DNA of 64,000 nucleotides from Bog-159 sp963818855. GTDB lineage: Bacteria; Acidobacteriota; Terriglobia; Bryobacterales; Bryobacteraceae. The notes beneath the pieces are model-generated. The model was not told the origin of the DNA. It saw nothing but the letters and a program-made list of their open reading frames with translations, and ran no database searches. Positions 26,818-37,110 of the stretch are shown here, piece by piece. The stretch lies in assembly GCA_963818855.1 (NCBI GenBank), contig CAWFUH010000007.1, positions 124,001 through 188,000 of the forward strand. Reading direction: 5' to 3'. Within the stretch, counting starts at the first letter, position 1. Each line of letters begins with the position of its first letter. Position numbers and translations under genes: made by a program.

Positions 26818-29212
26818 GGGTCTTGACCTATTTTGGGCTCTCCGTTGGCTGCGCAGAAATCCGTCTTTTGCGGCGGCGATAGTCTTTATTTTGGCCTTAG
26901 GGATCGGGGCGAATACGGCCGTATTCAGCATCGTAGATGCCGTCCTGTTGAGGCCATCTCCGTACCCTTCTGCCTACAACCTGGTGCGCGTCGAAGAGAG
27001 CAGCACCGGGCGTATGTTGTCTGGCGTGCCGGTTAAAGACTACCAGCGCTGGGCCGACCGCAGCGATGTTTTCGAAAAGATAGCGCCATATATCAGGGAC
27101 ACAGTCACGCTGACCGGCGACGGTGAGCCTGAACAGGTCATTGCAGTGCGCTCACTGCGTTTGTTTCCCGTGCTCGGAATTGCCGCGCGCTTGGGCCGGA
27201 CACTCGCCATATCCGACGACGAAGAAGGGCCCCGAAATGCCGCCGTGCTCAGTGATCGGTTGTGGTGGCGCCGCTACCACGGCGATCCGAGGGTGATCGG
27301 CCGTGCAATCACCATCTCCGGCGAGGCTTACGTGATTGCAGGTGTCATGCCGCCGGATTTTGAGTTTCATTATTCCGACGCGGAACTGTGGACGCCCCTG
27401 CGCCTGACTCCCACGTCCCCATGGCTTCAGGTGGCTGCCCGCCTCCGTTCAGGAGTTTCGGCTACCCAGGCCCAAAGCGTGCTGGGAATTGTGGCGCATC
27501 AGATGGCACAGGAAGATCCCCAGGAGCATGCCGGCTTGAAGATTGTCGTGAAGCAGTGGCGCGACACGCCAGACGACAAATACAAGTTGACTCTGGTGTT
27601 CGTGCTGGTCGCAGTGAGCTTGATCATGCTCATCGTCTGCGCGAATGTGGGCAGTCTGCTGTTGAGCCGCGCCATACAGCGGCAGAAGGAGATCACCATC
27701 CGCGCATCGCTCGGCGCAGGGCTATGGCGTATTGTGCGGCAGTTGCTATCCGAGAGTCTGGTGTTGGCCGTTCTCGGAAGTTTCGCTGGGATCGTGGTGG
27801 CACGATCGGTGTTGGAGGTACTGACGAAGCAGTTGATTGCGTTGCCGATCGTGCTCCCGCATCTGCAGCGAGTGGCGCTCAACGGACGAGTGCTGGCATT
27901 CAGCACCTTCTTGTGCCTGCTCCTTGCTGTCCTCTGCAGCCTGGCGCCCATCCTGCTGGCGGCCCGAACTGACCTCCAGGCTGTATTGCGCGGCGGACAG
28001 GCAGTCGCGGTGCCCCGAGGCTCTTCGCGGCTGTTCTCCACCCTCATCGCATTGGAAGCGGGCTTCGCGTTTCTACTGTTGGTCGGATCTGGCCTGATGA
28101 TCCGCAGCCTTATCCGGTTGCAGCAGGAAGACCACGGCTTCCGTCCCGATCATGTGCTCACATTGCGCGTCCCCGTTGGGACACTCACGCAGCCGCGACC
28201 AACTGGTAAGTACAACACCACAGCGCGCCAGATCGCCTACTATCGCCAGATTCTGGAACGCGTGAAAGCAGTACCGGGCATCAAGGCCGCTGCTATCGTA
28301 AACAACCCGCCTCTTTCCGATGTCAACAGTTCCCTTAGTCTTGGCCTCGCCGGGCCCGACGGCAACCCACAACCTACATCGGCCCGGTGTGTCAGCCCGG
28401 AATACTTTGCCGCGATGGGCATTCCGCTGATCGCCGGCCGCACTTTTGCCGACACCGATCAGGCCGGTGCCCCCGAAGTAGCGATCATCAACCAGTATCT
28501 TGCCCGCCAGCTCTTTCCGAATAGGAGCCCGCTGGGCGAAAGGCTCTCGAGCGGATCGACTCGTTCCGGTCCGACGATCGTCGGCGTCGTGAAGGACTCC
28601 TCCCAGAGGAGCTACGAACTACCGCCCACGGGTGAAATGTACATCCCATACCAGCAGTATATTTTTGCGACGTTCATGTCCACTATAGTGGTGCGAACGG
28701 AGGGAGAACCGACGGCGTTCGCGCCGGCTCTGAGAAAGCAGGTCTGGGCAGTGGATGCTAACCAGCCTGTCGTCAAGGTGGAAACGATGGAAGAGGTGAT
28801 CGTGAACTCTATCTGGCGCCCGCGATTCTCCGCTTGGATCTTCTCGGTGTTGAGCGGATTGTCTGTAATTTTGACCGCGGCCGGGGTCTATGGCATAGTC
28901 GCGTATACATCCACTCTGCGGGCACGCGAGGTAGGGATTCGGGTCGCACTCGGTGCGACTGCCAGTGATGTCTTGGCCGTGATTCTGCGCGGAGCATTGA
29001 TCCCACTGGTGTTCGGTCTCGGTCTGAGCGCTGTGGCCGCACTATTGCTATCGCGCCTTCTTACGAACCTGCTCTATGGGGTCAGCAGTAGCGATCCCCT
29101 AACGTATTTGAGCGCCGGTGCACTACTATTAGGGATTGGAGCAGCGGCGAGCGCACGACCCGCATGGCGGGCAGCCACACGGGACCCGCTTCAGACGTTG
29201 CGCGCCGAATAG
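26816..29212 (+). CDS. MacB/FtsX-type ABC transporter permease (ADOP-like, short N-terminus)
   Basis: A 798-residue permease. The first helix LALGIGANTAVFSIVDAVLL (about 27-45) is the MacB_PCD signature. A periplasmic domain, three helices near 270-390 (FVLVAVSLIMLIVCANVGSLLL), a second FtsX-type module with a second periplasmic domain, and three more helices near the end (VGIRVALGATASDV motif) follow. This duplicated layout without ATPase is the acidobacterial ADOP type, but the extra N-terminal domain of about 80 residues seen in the 29686 paralog is missing. No ATPase or PadR gene is adjacent. No Shine-Dalgarno; a hairpin overlaps the start. Confidence 0.88.
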   Translation: MGLDLFWALRWLRRNPSFAAAIVFILALGIGANTAVFSIVDAVLLRPSPYPSAYNLVRVEESSTGRMLSGVPVKDYQRWADRSDVFEKIAPYIRDTVTLTGDGEPEQVIAVRSLRLFPVLGIAARLGRTLAISDDEEGPRNAAVLSDRLWWRRYHGDPRVIGRAITISGEAYVIAGVMPPDFEFHYSDAELWTPLRLTPTSPWLQVAARLRSGVSATQAQSVLGIVAHQMAQEDPQEHAGLKIVVKQWRDTPDDKYKLTLVFVLVAVSLIMLIVCANVGSLLLSRAIQRQKEITIRASLGAGLWRIVRQLLSESLVLAVLGSFAGIVVARSVLEVLTKQLIALPIVLPHLQRVALNGRVLAFSTFLCLLLAVLCSLAPILLAARTDLQAVLRGGQAVAVPRGSSRLFSTLIALEAGFAFLLLVGSGLMIRSLIRLQQEDHGFRPDHVLTLRVPVGTLTQPRPTGKYNTTARQIAYYRQILERVKAVPGIKAAAIVNNPPLSDVNSSLSLGLAGPDGNPQPTSARCVSPEYFAAMGIPLIAGRTFADTDQAGAPEVAIINQYLARQLFPNRSPLGERLSSGSTRSGPTIVGVVKDSSQRSYELPPTGEMYIPYQQYIFATFMSTIVVRTEGEPTAFAPALRKQVWAVDANQPVVKVETMEEVIVNSIWRPRFSAWIFSVLSGLSVILTAAGVYGIVAYTSTLRAREVGIRVALGATASDVLAVILRGALIPLVFGLGLSAVAALLLSRLLTNLLYGVSSSDPLTYLSAGALLLGIGAAASARPAWRAATRDPLQTLRAE

Positions 29213-29685
29213 CCCGTCAAACGTACATGCAGCCTGCTGGGTGAATCCATCCGAAGGCGATCCGATCCTGCCTTGTCGCGTAATGTTTCGGAATCCACGT
29301 CCCGATGCCTCATGAGCTCGCCACACTGACGGGAAAGGCGCGAGCCAGAGGAACGTAAGTCCGAATCTGTGGGCCTGCCTCCGGTCGGGTGGCATCGCGC
29401 CCCAAGATTTGGCACCACCCGCCAGTAGCCATCGTACGCATCAGCGCGAAACGCCGGTTATACTTGGCGATAAATCCCCCCATCCGCAACGGTCGGATTG
29501 CGGGATGTCTTCCTGCGCCGGGCGCAGTTCGCGTTACCGATAGGATTGGGTTATAGGGAGGCGCGGTACCGCGACGCACGAGGCCAGATGTGGAGCGTGC
29601 CGGACGCTTTCCAGAACACCGTATAAGGGACCATTACCGGCGCGGTCGCTAGAGTTCGCGTGCCGTTCAAAACCGATATATCAGC
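29213..29685. other. Intergenic stretch between convergent permease genes
   Basis: No gene supported. A minus-strand YNRRFA-type stretch near 29440-29475 is faintly transposase-like but too short to call. No obvious terminator was seen. Confidence 0.35.
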
Positions 29686-32298
29686 TCACTCGTATCTCAA
29701 TGCTGTCATCGGATCAACGCGGAGCGCCCGAGCGGCAGGGGCTAAAGAGGCCAATGTTGCAGTTGCGCAGAGCACGCCAATTACCGCGAACACGGCCGTT
29801 GGATCTAGAGTGCTCAGGCCCGGAACCAGGAACATCGCAAGTGGCTGCATCACGAAAAAGGCTAGAGCCAGGCCTGCAAGCATGCCGCCTCCCACCAGGA
29901 CCAGACTTTGTCGGCCGACGATCCGCAAGACATCGGATGGGGTCGCCCCCAGCGCTACGCGGAGACCGATCTCCCGGGTGCGGCGCGAGACTGAAAACAA
30001 CAGCACTCCGTAAAGGCCAATCGCCGCCAGCATGAGTCCGAGTATTCCCATGGCTCCGAGCGTTATCGCCCCGGCTTGACTTGGCAGCAACGCCAGACCC
30101 AGTGCACGGTTCATCGGTTTCGTTTCGATCGCAGCGGTGGGATCGATGCGGCCCAGCGCATCGTTTATAGGCTTTACCCACGCTGCCGGAGAACCGGCGG
30201 CGTGAATCAGAAAGTGCAAATTGACCGGCTTCCCATAAGCGAAGTACGGCTCGTAAACGGCGAGGCGCTGCTTCTCGCCGAGAGTGAAGTACTTGCTGTC
30301 CTTCACGACTCCGACGATACGCTTGGCTTTGTCATTCTTGAAGTCAGTGGCTATGGTGTGCCCGACAGGATCGCTTTTGCCGAAAACCGTGCGCGCGAAG
30401 GTTTCGTTCACGATCGCTACGGGTTGCTCGCCTTTCCGGTCCGCTGCGGTAAACTCGCGTCCGTGCAGGATCGGAATGCCGATGGTGCGAAAGTAATCCG
30501 GGCCGACGTTATTGCATTCGTACTCGAGGCGGATTGGAGTGGTCGACATGTCCGCTCGAAGCTGGGTCCCAATCACGCAATTGTCGTTTAATGGAACGCG
30601 TTGGGTAATGGCAGCGGAATCGACACCGGGTAGCGCGCGCAAATGCTCCAGCGCGGAACGTACCACAGCCATCTGTTTGGCTTGATCGGGGTCGTTGTAC
30701 TGTTCCGGCACCAGGCGCATATACGCCCAGATGGTGTGCCGCACATCGAAGCCGGGATTCATGGACGTGGCTCGCAGCAGGTTATGCACGAACAGAAAAC
30801 CAGTGGTGAGCAGCACGATGGAGACGGCCAGTTGTCCGGCAACCAGAACGCTGCGCAAATTCCACGCGCGGGCGGCCTGCCGCTCCTCCTGCTTTAACGC
30901 GCAGTTCACGTCCTTTCTTACCGCCTTGAGCGCGGGCAGCAGGCCGCAAACGAGTGCGCTCATCAGAACGATACCAAGCGAGTACCACAACAAACGCCAG
31001 TCGGGCGAGACAACCGGATGAACCGGGATAGGCACCGGCAGAGCGAGGTTGTTAATTCCCTTTGCGCAGGCAATATCGATCGCCAATCCCCCGACCGATC
31101 CCAGCACGGAGAGCAACAAGCTCTCGGCCAGCAGGTGACGCACGATTCGCCTGCGGCTGGCGCCGAGCGACAGACGAATGGCCAACTCCTGCGAGCGGCT
31201 GGAGGCGCGGGCCAAAAGTAAGCTGGCCACGTTGGTGCACGCGATCAGCGTCACCAGTCCGGCAACAATCAGGAGCATGCCGAAAAAGGCCACCACCGCG
31301 TCAGGCAACATCTGCCGCAGCAGATCGAGGCCTGTGACGCTGGTGACGCGCACCTGGCGCGTTCGGCTCCAGCCTTCCTTGGGGTGAATGCGGTCGAGTT
31401 GCTCGAAAACGCTGAGCAAGCGGGCGCGGGCTATGGGGCGGGTCATGCCCTGCGGCATGCGCGCGTACAACTGTACGTCATTGTCCACGCTCGTAACGGG
31501 AATGTAAATGTCCGGGGCGATGCCGTAGCCAACCACCGAACGGTGGTCCGCGGGAAGCACGCCGGCGACCGTGTAGACGCGCCCCTCCAGGATCAGTTTG
31601 CGGCCGAGAATTCCCGGGTTAGCGGCGAACGTGCCGCGCCAGACCCGATAGGAGAGCACCGCGGTATTCGTTTCGCCGTGCGCTATGCCGCGGCCAAGCA
31701 GAAACGGGACGTCTAAGGTGCTGAAGAAATCGTCCGTGACCGTTCCCGCATAAAACCGGCTGGTGCGATCGCCGTCCCGCCAGTTCACTTCGCGCTCGAC
31801 ATTGATTCCCGCGGTTCCCGCAAAGAGGTGCGCGTCGCGCAGAAACTGAAAATCAGAATACGACGCGGCACTGTTTCCTCCTTCCCATATGGCGATCAGC
31901 GAGGCGCTTTCACGGCAGGAGGGCTGGCTGAAGAGAAAGCTGGTCGTGATATTGAAGATCGCGGTGTTCGCGCCGATTCCCAGCGCGAGGCAGGCAATGG
32001 CGGTCAGGGCGAATGACGGATTGCGACGGAAGGCGCGGGCCGCGTAGCGCAGATCGGAGGCCAAGTCCTCGAACCACCGCATCTGCCAGGCGCTGGAACT
32101 GTTTTCGGCCGCTTTCAGCCGCGAGCCGAATTCGCGGCGCGCGCGGAGGAGCGCTTCGGCGCGCGGCACGCCGGTGCTCTCGAGTTCCTCCGCCCGGCTC
32201 TCAATATGGAACTGCATTTCATCGGCGAACTCGGATTGAAAACGCGACCGGCCGGCAAGCCAGCGCAGGCGCAGGTAAACTTCTCGCAGAAATGCCAT
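29686..32298 (-). CDS. ADOP-family MacB/FtsX-type ABC permease
   Basis: An 870-residue permease with the full acidobacterial ADOP layout. Residues 1-80 form the soluble N-terminal domain (EFADEMQFHIESRAEELE, ARREFGS). Then MacB_PCD begins with LALGIGANTAIFNI. Helices lie near 350-450, a second periplasmic domain follows, and the last FtsX helices carry EIGLRVALGATPSDVLRIV. It starts 12 bases after the padR stop, so the two form an operon. Such proteins are thought to export or mechanically couple across the envelope; the ATPase is presumably encoded elsewhere, and the substrate is unknown. Confidence 0.92.
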   Translation of the reverse strand: MAFLREVYLRLRWLAGRSRFQSEFADEMQFHIESRAEELESTGVPRAEALLRARREFGSRLKAAENSSSAWQMRWFEDLASDLRYAARAFRRNPSFALTAIACLALGIGANTAIFNITTSFLFSQPSCRESASLIAIWEGGNSAASYSDFQFLRDAHLFAGTAGINVEREVNWRDGDRTSRFYAGTVTDDFFSTLDVPFLLGRGIAHGETNTAVLSYRVWRGTFAANPGILGRKLILEGRVYTVAGVLPADHRSVVGYGIAPDIYIPVTSVDNDVQLYARMPQGMTRPIARARLLSVFEQLDRIHPKEGWSRTRQVRVTSVTGLDLLRQMLPDAVVAFFGMLLIVAGLVTLIACTNVASLLLARASSRSQELAIRLSLGASRRRIVRHLLAESLLLSVLGSVGGLAIDIACAKGINNLALPVPIPVHPVVSPDWRLLWYSLGIVLMSALVCGLLPALKAVRKDVNCALKQEERQAARAWNLRSVLVAGQLAVSIVLLTTGFLFVHNLLRATSMNPGFDVRHTIWAYMRLVPEQYNDPDQAKQMAVVRSALEHLRALPGVDSAAITQRVPLNDNCVIGTQLRADMSTTPIRLEYECNNVGPDYFRTIGIPILHGREFTAADRKGEQPVAIVNETFARTVFGKSDPVGHTIATDFKNDKAKRIVGVVKDSKYFTLGEKQRLAVYEPYFAYGKPVNLHFLIHAAGSPAAWVKPINDALGRIDPTAAIETKPMNRALGLALLPSQAGAITLGAMGILGLMLAAIGLYGVLLFSVSRRTREIGLRVALGATPSDVLRIVGRQSLVLVGGGMLAGLALAFFVMQPLAMFLVPGLSTLDPTAVFAVIGVLCATATLASLAPAARALRVDPMTALRYE

Positions 32299-32310
32299 GA
32301 CGTCAATTCC

Positions 32311-32643
32311 TCACGCGGTCTTCATCACCAGTTGTATGGCGTTCACCAGCTTGTTGAATTCGCCTGCTTCCGCCGCAAGCTGCTTATGGCCTTCCTTGGT
32401 GAGGCGGTAGAAGCGTGCCTTCCGGTTGGTTTCCGAGGTTCCCCATTCCGCGCGCAGCCAGCCTTTCAACAGCATGCGATTCAAAGCGGGATAGAGCGAA
32501 CCCTCCTCGACGTCCAGTACATCTGCGGAGCGCTCTTTGATGCGGCGAGCAATCGCGTATCCATGCAGCGGGCCGGCCGCCAGAGTTCGCAGGATCAGCA
32601 GGTAGAGGGTACCGGGCAACAGTTGCGGGGAATCTTCGGGCAT
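32311..32643 (-). CDS. PadR-family transcriptional regulator
   Basis: A 110-residue PadR protein of the short type. The winged helix reads LYLLILRTLAAGPLHGYAIA, with the recognition helix VEEGSLYPALNRML and the wing ARFYRLTKEG; a C-terminal helix for dimerisation follows. Its gene is first in an operon with the ADOP permease, as is usual in Acidobacteria, and a strong promoter with a palindrome over the -10 sits just upstream, so autorepression is likely. Confidence 0.93.
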   Translation of the reverse strand: MPEDSPQLLPGTLYLLILRTLAAGPLHGYAIARRIKERSADVLDVEEGSLYPALNRMLLKGWLRAEWGTSETNRKARFYRLTKEGHKQLAAEAGEFNKLVNAIQLVMKTA

Positions 32644-32654
32644 GTTTTCCTATT

Positions 32655-32691
32655 CCAGACTATATATAGCCTGGACAGGGGAGAAAGTCAA
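32655..32691 (-). promoter_or_regulatory. padR-ADOP promoter with palindromic operator
   Basis: On the minus strand TTGACT (32691-32686), a 17-base spacer and TATATA (32668-32663) form a near-consensus promoter. The near-palindrome CCAGACTATATATAGCCTGG (32655-32674) covers the -10. PadR proteins commonly bind dyads in their own promoters. Confidence 0.7.
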
Positions 32692-32740
32692 GCGGATTTC
32701 GAGATCAGAAGCCCTCAGAGCCTGGTGGCACGGTCATGGA

Positions 32741-34204
32741 CTAAGAACCGGACTCATCGACAGCGTTGGCAGGCGCACAGACGGTCGCAGGAGCCAGCGA
32801 GATCGCGTTTGCTGCTGCGGAATCGCCGGCCAAGCCGATGGACTGGACGCTGTAGGCCTGCGTACCGGTAACGGAATCGGCCAGCTCATCATGGGCGAGT
32901 TTGCTTGGGCGCCCTCGAGATGTGACGGCATCGAAATGGGCGGACACGGGGCGTGGCACGGTCGGGGAGCTATTCGGAAGCATTTTATTGGCCGCGTGTT
33001 TTTCCGCGCCGGTTGTCAGATGCATGTAGATCTCTAGGGTTGTGCGGACGGAGGCGTGTCCCAGTAGCTTCTGTATTACCTCGTCGGGGATGCCTGCCAT
33101 CTTCATAATGGTGGCGGCCGAGTGGCGCAGATCGTGAAACCGTATCTTGGGAAGCTGCGCTCGGTCGCGCAGCCGGTAATACTCGCGTAGCATGTTTCGC
33201 GGCTCCAGTAGTGTCCCCTTATGCGCAGTGAAAACCATGCCTGTCTCGCGCCACGCCTTGCCGGCCAGCGCGCGCTCATCATCCTGACGGCTTCGATGCG
33301 CGAGCACTCTTTCGAGCACGAGCTTAGGCACCCAGATACTCCTGTCACTATCTTGTGTCTTGGTCTGAACCAGTTCCAAATGGCTCTTCTTTTCTCCCTC
33401 ACGCAGAATCCTCTGCAGCGAGCGCTGGATTGTCACGGTTTCTTTTTCGAAATCGAAGTCGGTCCACTGCAGGCCGAGCAACTCTCCTTCCCGCGGTCCG
33501 AGGCACAAGGCAAGCCAGAAGAGGGTTTCCAATCGATCCCCGGAGATCGCTTCCAAAAAGATGGCCTGGGATTCATCGTAGAAATGTGGCTTCGCCTTTC
33601 TCGGGTTGGTGACGGCGGCGAGGGCCGCCGCGTTCCTGGAAACCAGGTTCCATTTCATCGCCACGTTCAAGGCGGCGCGCAGCACATCCCGGCAGTGCTT
33701 GACGGTTCTCTGCGAGAGGCACTCGGGCGCCACAACGGACCGGGGCTGGGCGTCGGCAGAACCCTCTGCATCTAGACTCTTCTTCCGGGGCGCCTTTGGT
33801 TTCTTTCACGCAAGTCCTGTACGAACTGCCGCATGTGCTGCGGGCCCAGTTTGCTCAGCTCGATTCTTCCGAGTTCCGGGATGATGTGATCCTCCGCCAG
33901 GTCCCAATAGGTGCGTTGGGTTTTGTCTCCGACGCTGGCTGGGCATACCGTATCCAGCCACGAGTTTAGGAATTGTGCGACAGTCTGCTTTCTCAGGTTT
34001 GGGTGGAAGGCCATCTGCGAGACGCGCCTTCAGCTTCGCAAGCTTGTCATGCGCTTCGGCTTGCGTCCTGCCATACACCCGGCATTTCTGCTGGCGGCCG
34101 CGTTCGTCGTAGCCGACCGTCACTTCAGCGGCTCACCGGCCATCCCTTCTGGGGTAGATGGAGCCTTCGCCGTTCGCTCTCTTCCTGAGCCGCCTTCGTC
34201 CCAT
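32741..34204 (-). pseudogene. Decayed tyrosine recombinase (phage-type integrase)
   Basis: Pieces of one integrase lie in order on the minus strand. The start at 34204 reads MGRRRLRKRANGEGSIYP then RRDGR and a TGA where a Trp is expected, followed by VTVGYDERGRQQKCRVYGRT. A frame change gives the SAM-like core-binding domain (TVAQFLNSWLD). A second change near 33770 gives the catalytic domain to 32741: LGPREGELLGLQW (Arg), HDLRHSAATIM (His-x-x-Arg), LLGHASVRTTLEIY (His and Tyr). The catalytic residues are intact, but one nonsense and two frame changes prevent full-length product. Confidence 0.82.
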
Positions 34205-34617
34205 CAATCATCTCCTTCTAACTCAAGGCTGTCAGTACCAGAGTCGCGCTTGCTCTCTTCTGTCCGTTTAAGTCGGGAGCTGCGGTAATATTTCAGGTCC
34301 AATGCCAGCGATTGGCACACGAGATCCACCTTTTCGGGCGGTAGTTGCTCGAGGTAGTGTTGTACCGCTTCCAGAGCGTTTCTGAGTTGTATGGCTTCCA
34401 CCGCTATCGCGGGTGCCTCGGCGGGTTCAAGCGGGTGTACAGAAGTGTTGAGCCACTGCATTATCCGCCTCAAGAGCTCAGGCATTGGGGTGCTCGTCGC
34501 TTCCGCCTCTTCCTCAAGCCTGCGATGAACGGATTCAGGGACCGCCAAGTATCGCTCCAACGCTCGGATGGCCAATTGCTGGACCGTAAGATTCCGTTGG
34601 AGTTTCTCGTCCAACAA
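34204..34617 (-). CDS. Small hypothetical protein upstream of the integrase
   Basis: A 137-residue frame from a TTG at 34617. Mostly helical, with VQQLAIRALERYLAVPESV and EEAEATSTPMPELLRRIMQW, and a Lys/Glu/Asp-rich tail. Its stop overlaps the integrase ATG (TGATG). The frame is open further upstream to a TGA at 34719 with no ATG between, so this may be the second half of a longer gene that also includes 34717-35019. I recognise no family. Confidence 0.45.
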   Translation of the reverse strand: MLDEKLQRNLTVQQLAIRALERYLAVPESVHRRLEEEAEATSTPMPELLRRIMQWLNTSVHPLEPAEAPAIAVEAIQLRNALEAVQHYLEQLPPEKVDLVCQSLALDLKYYRSSRLKRTEESKRDSGTDSLELEGDD

Positions 34618-34716
34618 ACGCTGGTAGAATTCGGCTGAGCATTCGACTTGACTTGTCGGATCGGTCCAAGTCTGGCTCTCGCCAGGGCTCTGAGGAAGAG
34701 TGCAAAGGCTCCCGGC

Positions 34717-35019
34717 TCAGTCGACACTGCTATCAGAAGAAGTCGGATTCCTTCGAGATCCTGGAACTAATTCCCCGACATAACGCTGCAATCCGCCCGG
34801 ATGTTTCTTTAGCTTTTGACGAGTCTTACCCGTCACTCTCATGATTCGGTTCGCGAAATCCGCCGACTCTTTTACCATTTGCTGGAAGACCGCTTCTGGC
34901 TCCCTCGCCAGATCATCCAGATAACCTTGTACTTCCCGTAGTTCGTTAACCATGTCAGCAAAGAAATCTGCTAGCTGTGGCTCCTGGAATAGCTCACAAA
35001 GGTACCGGCAGTCTATCAA
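34717..35019 (-). CDS. Small hypothetical protein, helical
   Basis: A 100-residue frame from a TTG start: ELFQEPQLADFFADMVNEL, LDDLAREPEAVFQQM, then a basic region. Predicted helical, no recognised domain. It ends at a TGA that is in the same frame as the next ORF (34204-34617). The three consecutive minus-strand frames (this one, 34204 and the integrase) look like one accessory operon. Confidence 0.4.
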   Translation of the reverse strand: MIDCRYLCELFQEPQLADFFADMVNELREVQGYLDDLAREPEAVFQQMVKESADFANRIMRVTGKTRQKLKKHPGGLQRYVGELVPGSRRNPTSSDSSVD

Positions 35020-36075
35020 GTACCTGCAGCCTATCGACGCAGATTCGACCAGCTTCCGGACGACGTTCTCGCCCGTTTCGGCGAGTCACTCGTCAAACGG
35101 CGCGCGTTGGTTTGCTCGCGGGCGCCTGATGATAATCGGCCTGCCGGGCGGTGTTGGCGGCTGGCGCGGACGCCGGCGATCAGGCGGCGCATCTTCGTAA
35201 AGAAAAAATGGAAGCCCAATTAGCGGAGGGTGCGTTAGGCCGCACGCCGCGCGGCCGGGATCTCGCACCCAGCAGCCCAATCGTCTGGCTCTTCGGGTTT
35301 GCGCGTGATGAGCGGGTCAAGCGCCGGGCTGGTTTCGGTCGCCGCGTCGGCGTGGGCTTGGATGATCGTCGCAGTCCTAACGCCAACCAGGAGGGTCCTT
35401 AGGACGCGGACGGCGAGGAGCGCACCAGCCAGTCCCGCCGCGCGGGCGTGCGGCCGCGCCGCTCTTCCCACTCCGCCATGAGGGATTGCAATTACCGTTT
35501 CGAGTCCATCTCTTGTCCTTCCATCGGAATCTGCGCCTTTGCGCGGGTCGAAGGCGCATCCGACTCAGGCCGCAGACTGTAAATGATCTCGGAAGACTCC
35601 TGATGATTTCGGCAAATTTGCTGATGATTGTTTGCCACGAGCGCAAAGGGCCGAGGAGGGCCCAATGTGTGCAACTGCTTGATCGATGAGGGTCGGCCCC
35701 TCGGAACCGGCTGGCTGGAGCAGGTTCCAAACCACCTTCGGCCGCTTTGGTCCAAAGCCAGGGTCGTGAGCACAGAAGGAAAAGGCCTGGGGAGAACCAG
35801 GTCAGGTGACTCGCAGGAAGAGGACCGCAAGGGAACCACTGATGACGGGCTCGGGGTGAGACTCCCCGGGCCTACTCACCTCGGGCAGACCTGGTCGGGC
35901 CGTCGGAGAGCACAAAAACACAGAACGCGTCGCTTCCACGGGAACTATCATAGGGCACCCCCATCGCGTGCAAAATCGGCCGTCCCATGCGCGGCAGGCC
36001 ATTAAATAAGGTCGCTGAGAGGGTATGGGTCCCCCGCGGGGGGGCGGTCTAAGGCGACCTTCCGCTCGGTTCTGT
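35020..36075. other. 1-kb stretch without a supported gene
   Basis: Long GC-rich frames occur on both strands, but none shows a domain or credible start. 35583-35630 carries the inverted form of the ATCATCAG/CTTCCGA motif seen at 18905. A G/C tract (CCCCCGCGGGGGGGCGG) lies at 36032-36048, just past the end of the next gene. Confidence 0.4.
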
Positions 36076-37110
36076 TTACCGCGCGTCCCAATCCATTGCA
36101 TAGATCTGCGGGCTGCTAAGCTCGCGAGAAGAGATGGTGGCCCCGTCCGGCGTGAGCCCTACCCATCCCAGTGCCGCCACGGGCATTTGTAGACCAGTCA
36201 GATTCGCAACCGCGCTTACTTCGTGAGTAGCCACGTTCACCCGAAACCACGTGGAACACGCATCGTTCTCGAAGTAAACAAAGTTGTTGTCCCGCGACCA
36301 GATCGGGTATCCCGCCCCGACCGCGGTCAGAAGAACCCGCCGCTGCGTTGCGGTATCGTAAACCCACAAACGCGATTGGACATCCTGCGCTGCGGCGTAT
36401 TTGCCATTCCATGACCAGCGGGGCAAACGCAGCCCCTCTGAGTTGGGCAGACGTACAGCCTCACGGGTAGCCATATCCATGATCCAGAACGATTCTTCCG
36501 CGCCGTATAGAACCGAACGGCCATCTGGCGACCAGGTGGGTTCGACCTCGCGCGCAGGGCCTTTCCCTTTTTCCGTCAGAGGCGCGACGGTTCCGCCCGT
36601 CGCCGGAACCAGAAACATGCCAGGCGTCTGGCCTCTGACGCTACCCCAAAATACAACCTTACTGTTGTCCGGCGACAATCGCGGATTGGTCGCCAACAGA
36701 GGGAGCGACGTCAACTGGATTGCATCGCTTCCGTCGGCACGGCTGCGCCAAACGGACTGCCCCGGAGGCGCGACGTAGGCTATCCATTTGCCATCGCGCG
36801 AGTATTCAACCTGAAAAGCGTTCATGCCTTGCAAAATAGGCTTCCAGTCCCGCAATGCGGGATCGAAACGCACCAACTGAGTTTGGCGGGACTTGCCGAG
36901 ATAAAATAAGCGGCCGCCGGATGGCGCGAATTGAGGCCGAGCGACGGTGAGAGGACCGGCGGTGAGACGAAACGGTTGTGGTCTCCGCAACCCGAACAAA
37001 CGGCCCTGTTCGCGAACGCCCCACAAGTCCCAGTTGAGATCATCGTTGCCCCCGACAATTAACGAGAATCTTCCGTCCACGCTCATGCTTACGTCGAGTT
37101 GTAAGCCCAC
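36076..37110 (-). pseudogene. C-terminal TolB-like propeller fragment cut by IS1380
   Basis: A 344-residue frame of propeller blades: PQFAPSGGRLFYLG, VEYSRDGKWIAYVAPPG, PRLSPDNSKVVFWGSV, PTWSPDGRSVLYGAEE, PRWSWNGKYAA. It ends normally. The apparent GTG start at 37110 lies in the left end of the IS element, and the part expected in front (a DNA-binding or kinase domain plus membrane helix) is missing. The gene is therefore a 5'-truncated remnant. Confidence 0.7.

Noticed and set aside
29310..29579. Minus-strand frame with a YNRRFA stretch, possible ISNCY-like transposase relic
   Set aside because: Only about eight residues are suggestive; too short to support.
34717..34722. In-frame TGA considered as selenocysteine
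   Set aside because: No selenoprotein family, no SECIS-like hairpin and no flanking conserved motif; a nonsense mutation is simpler.
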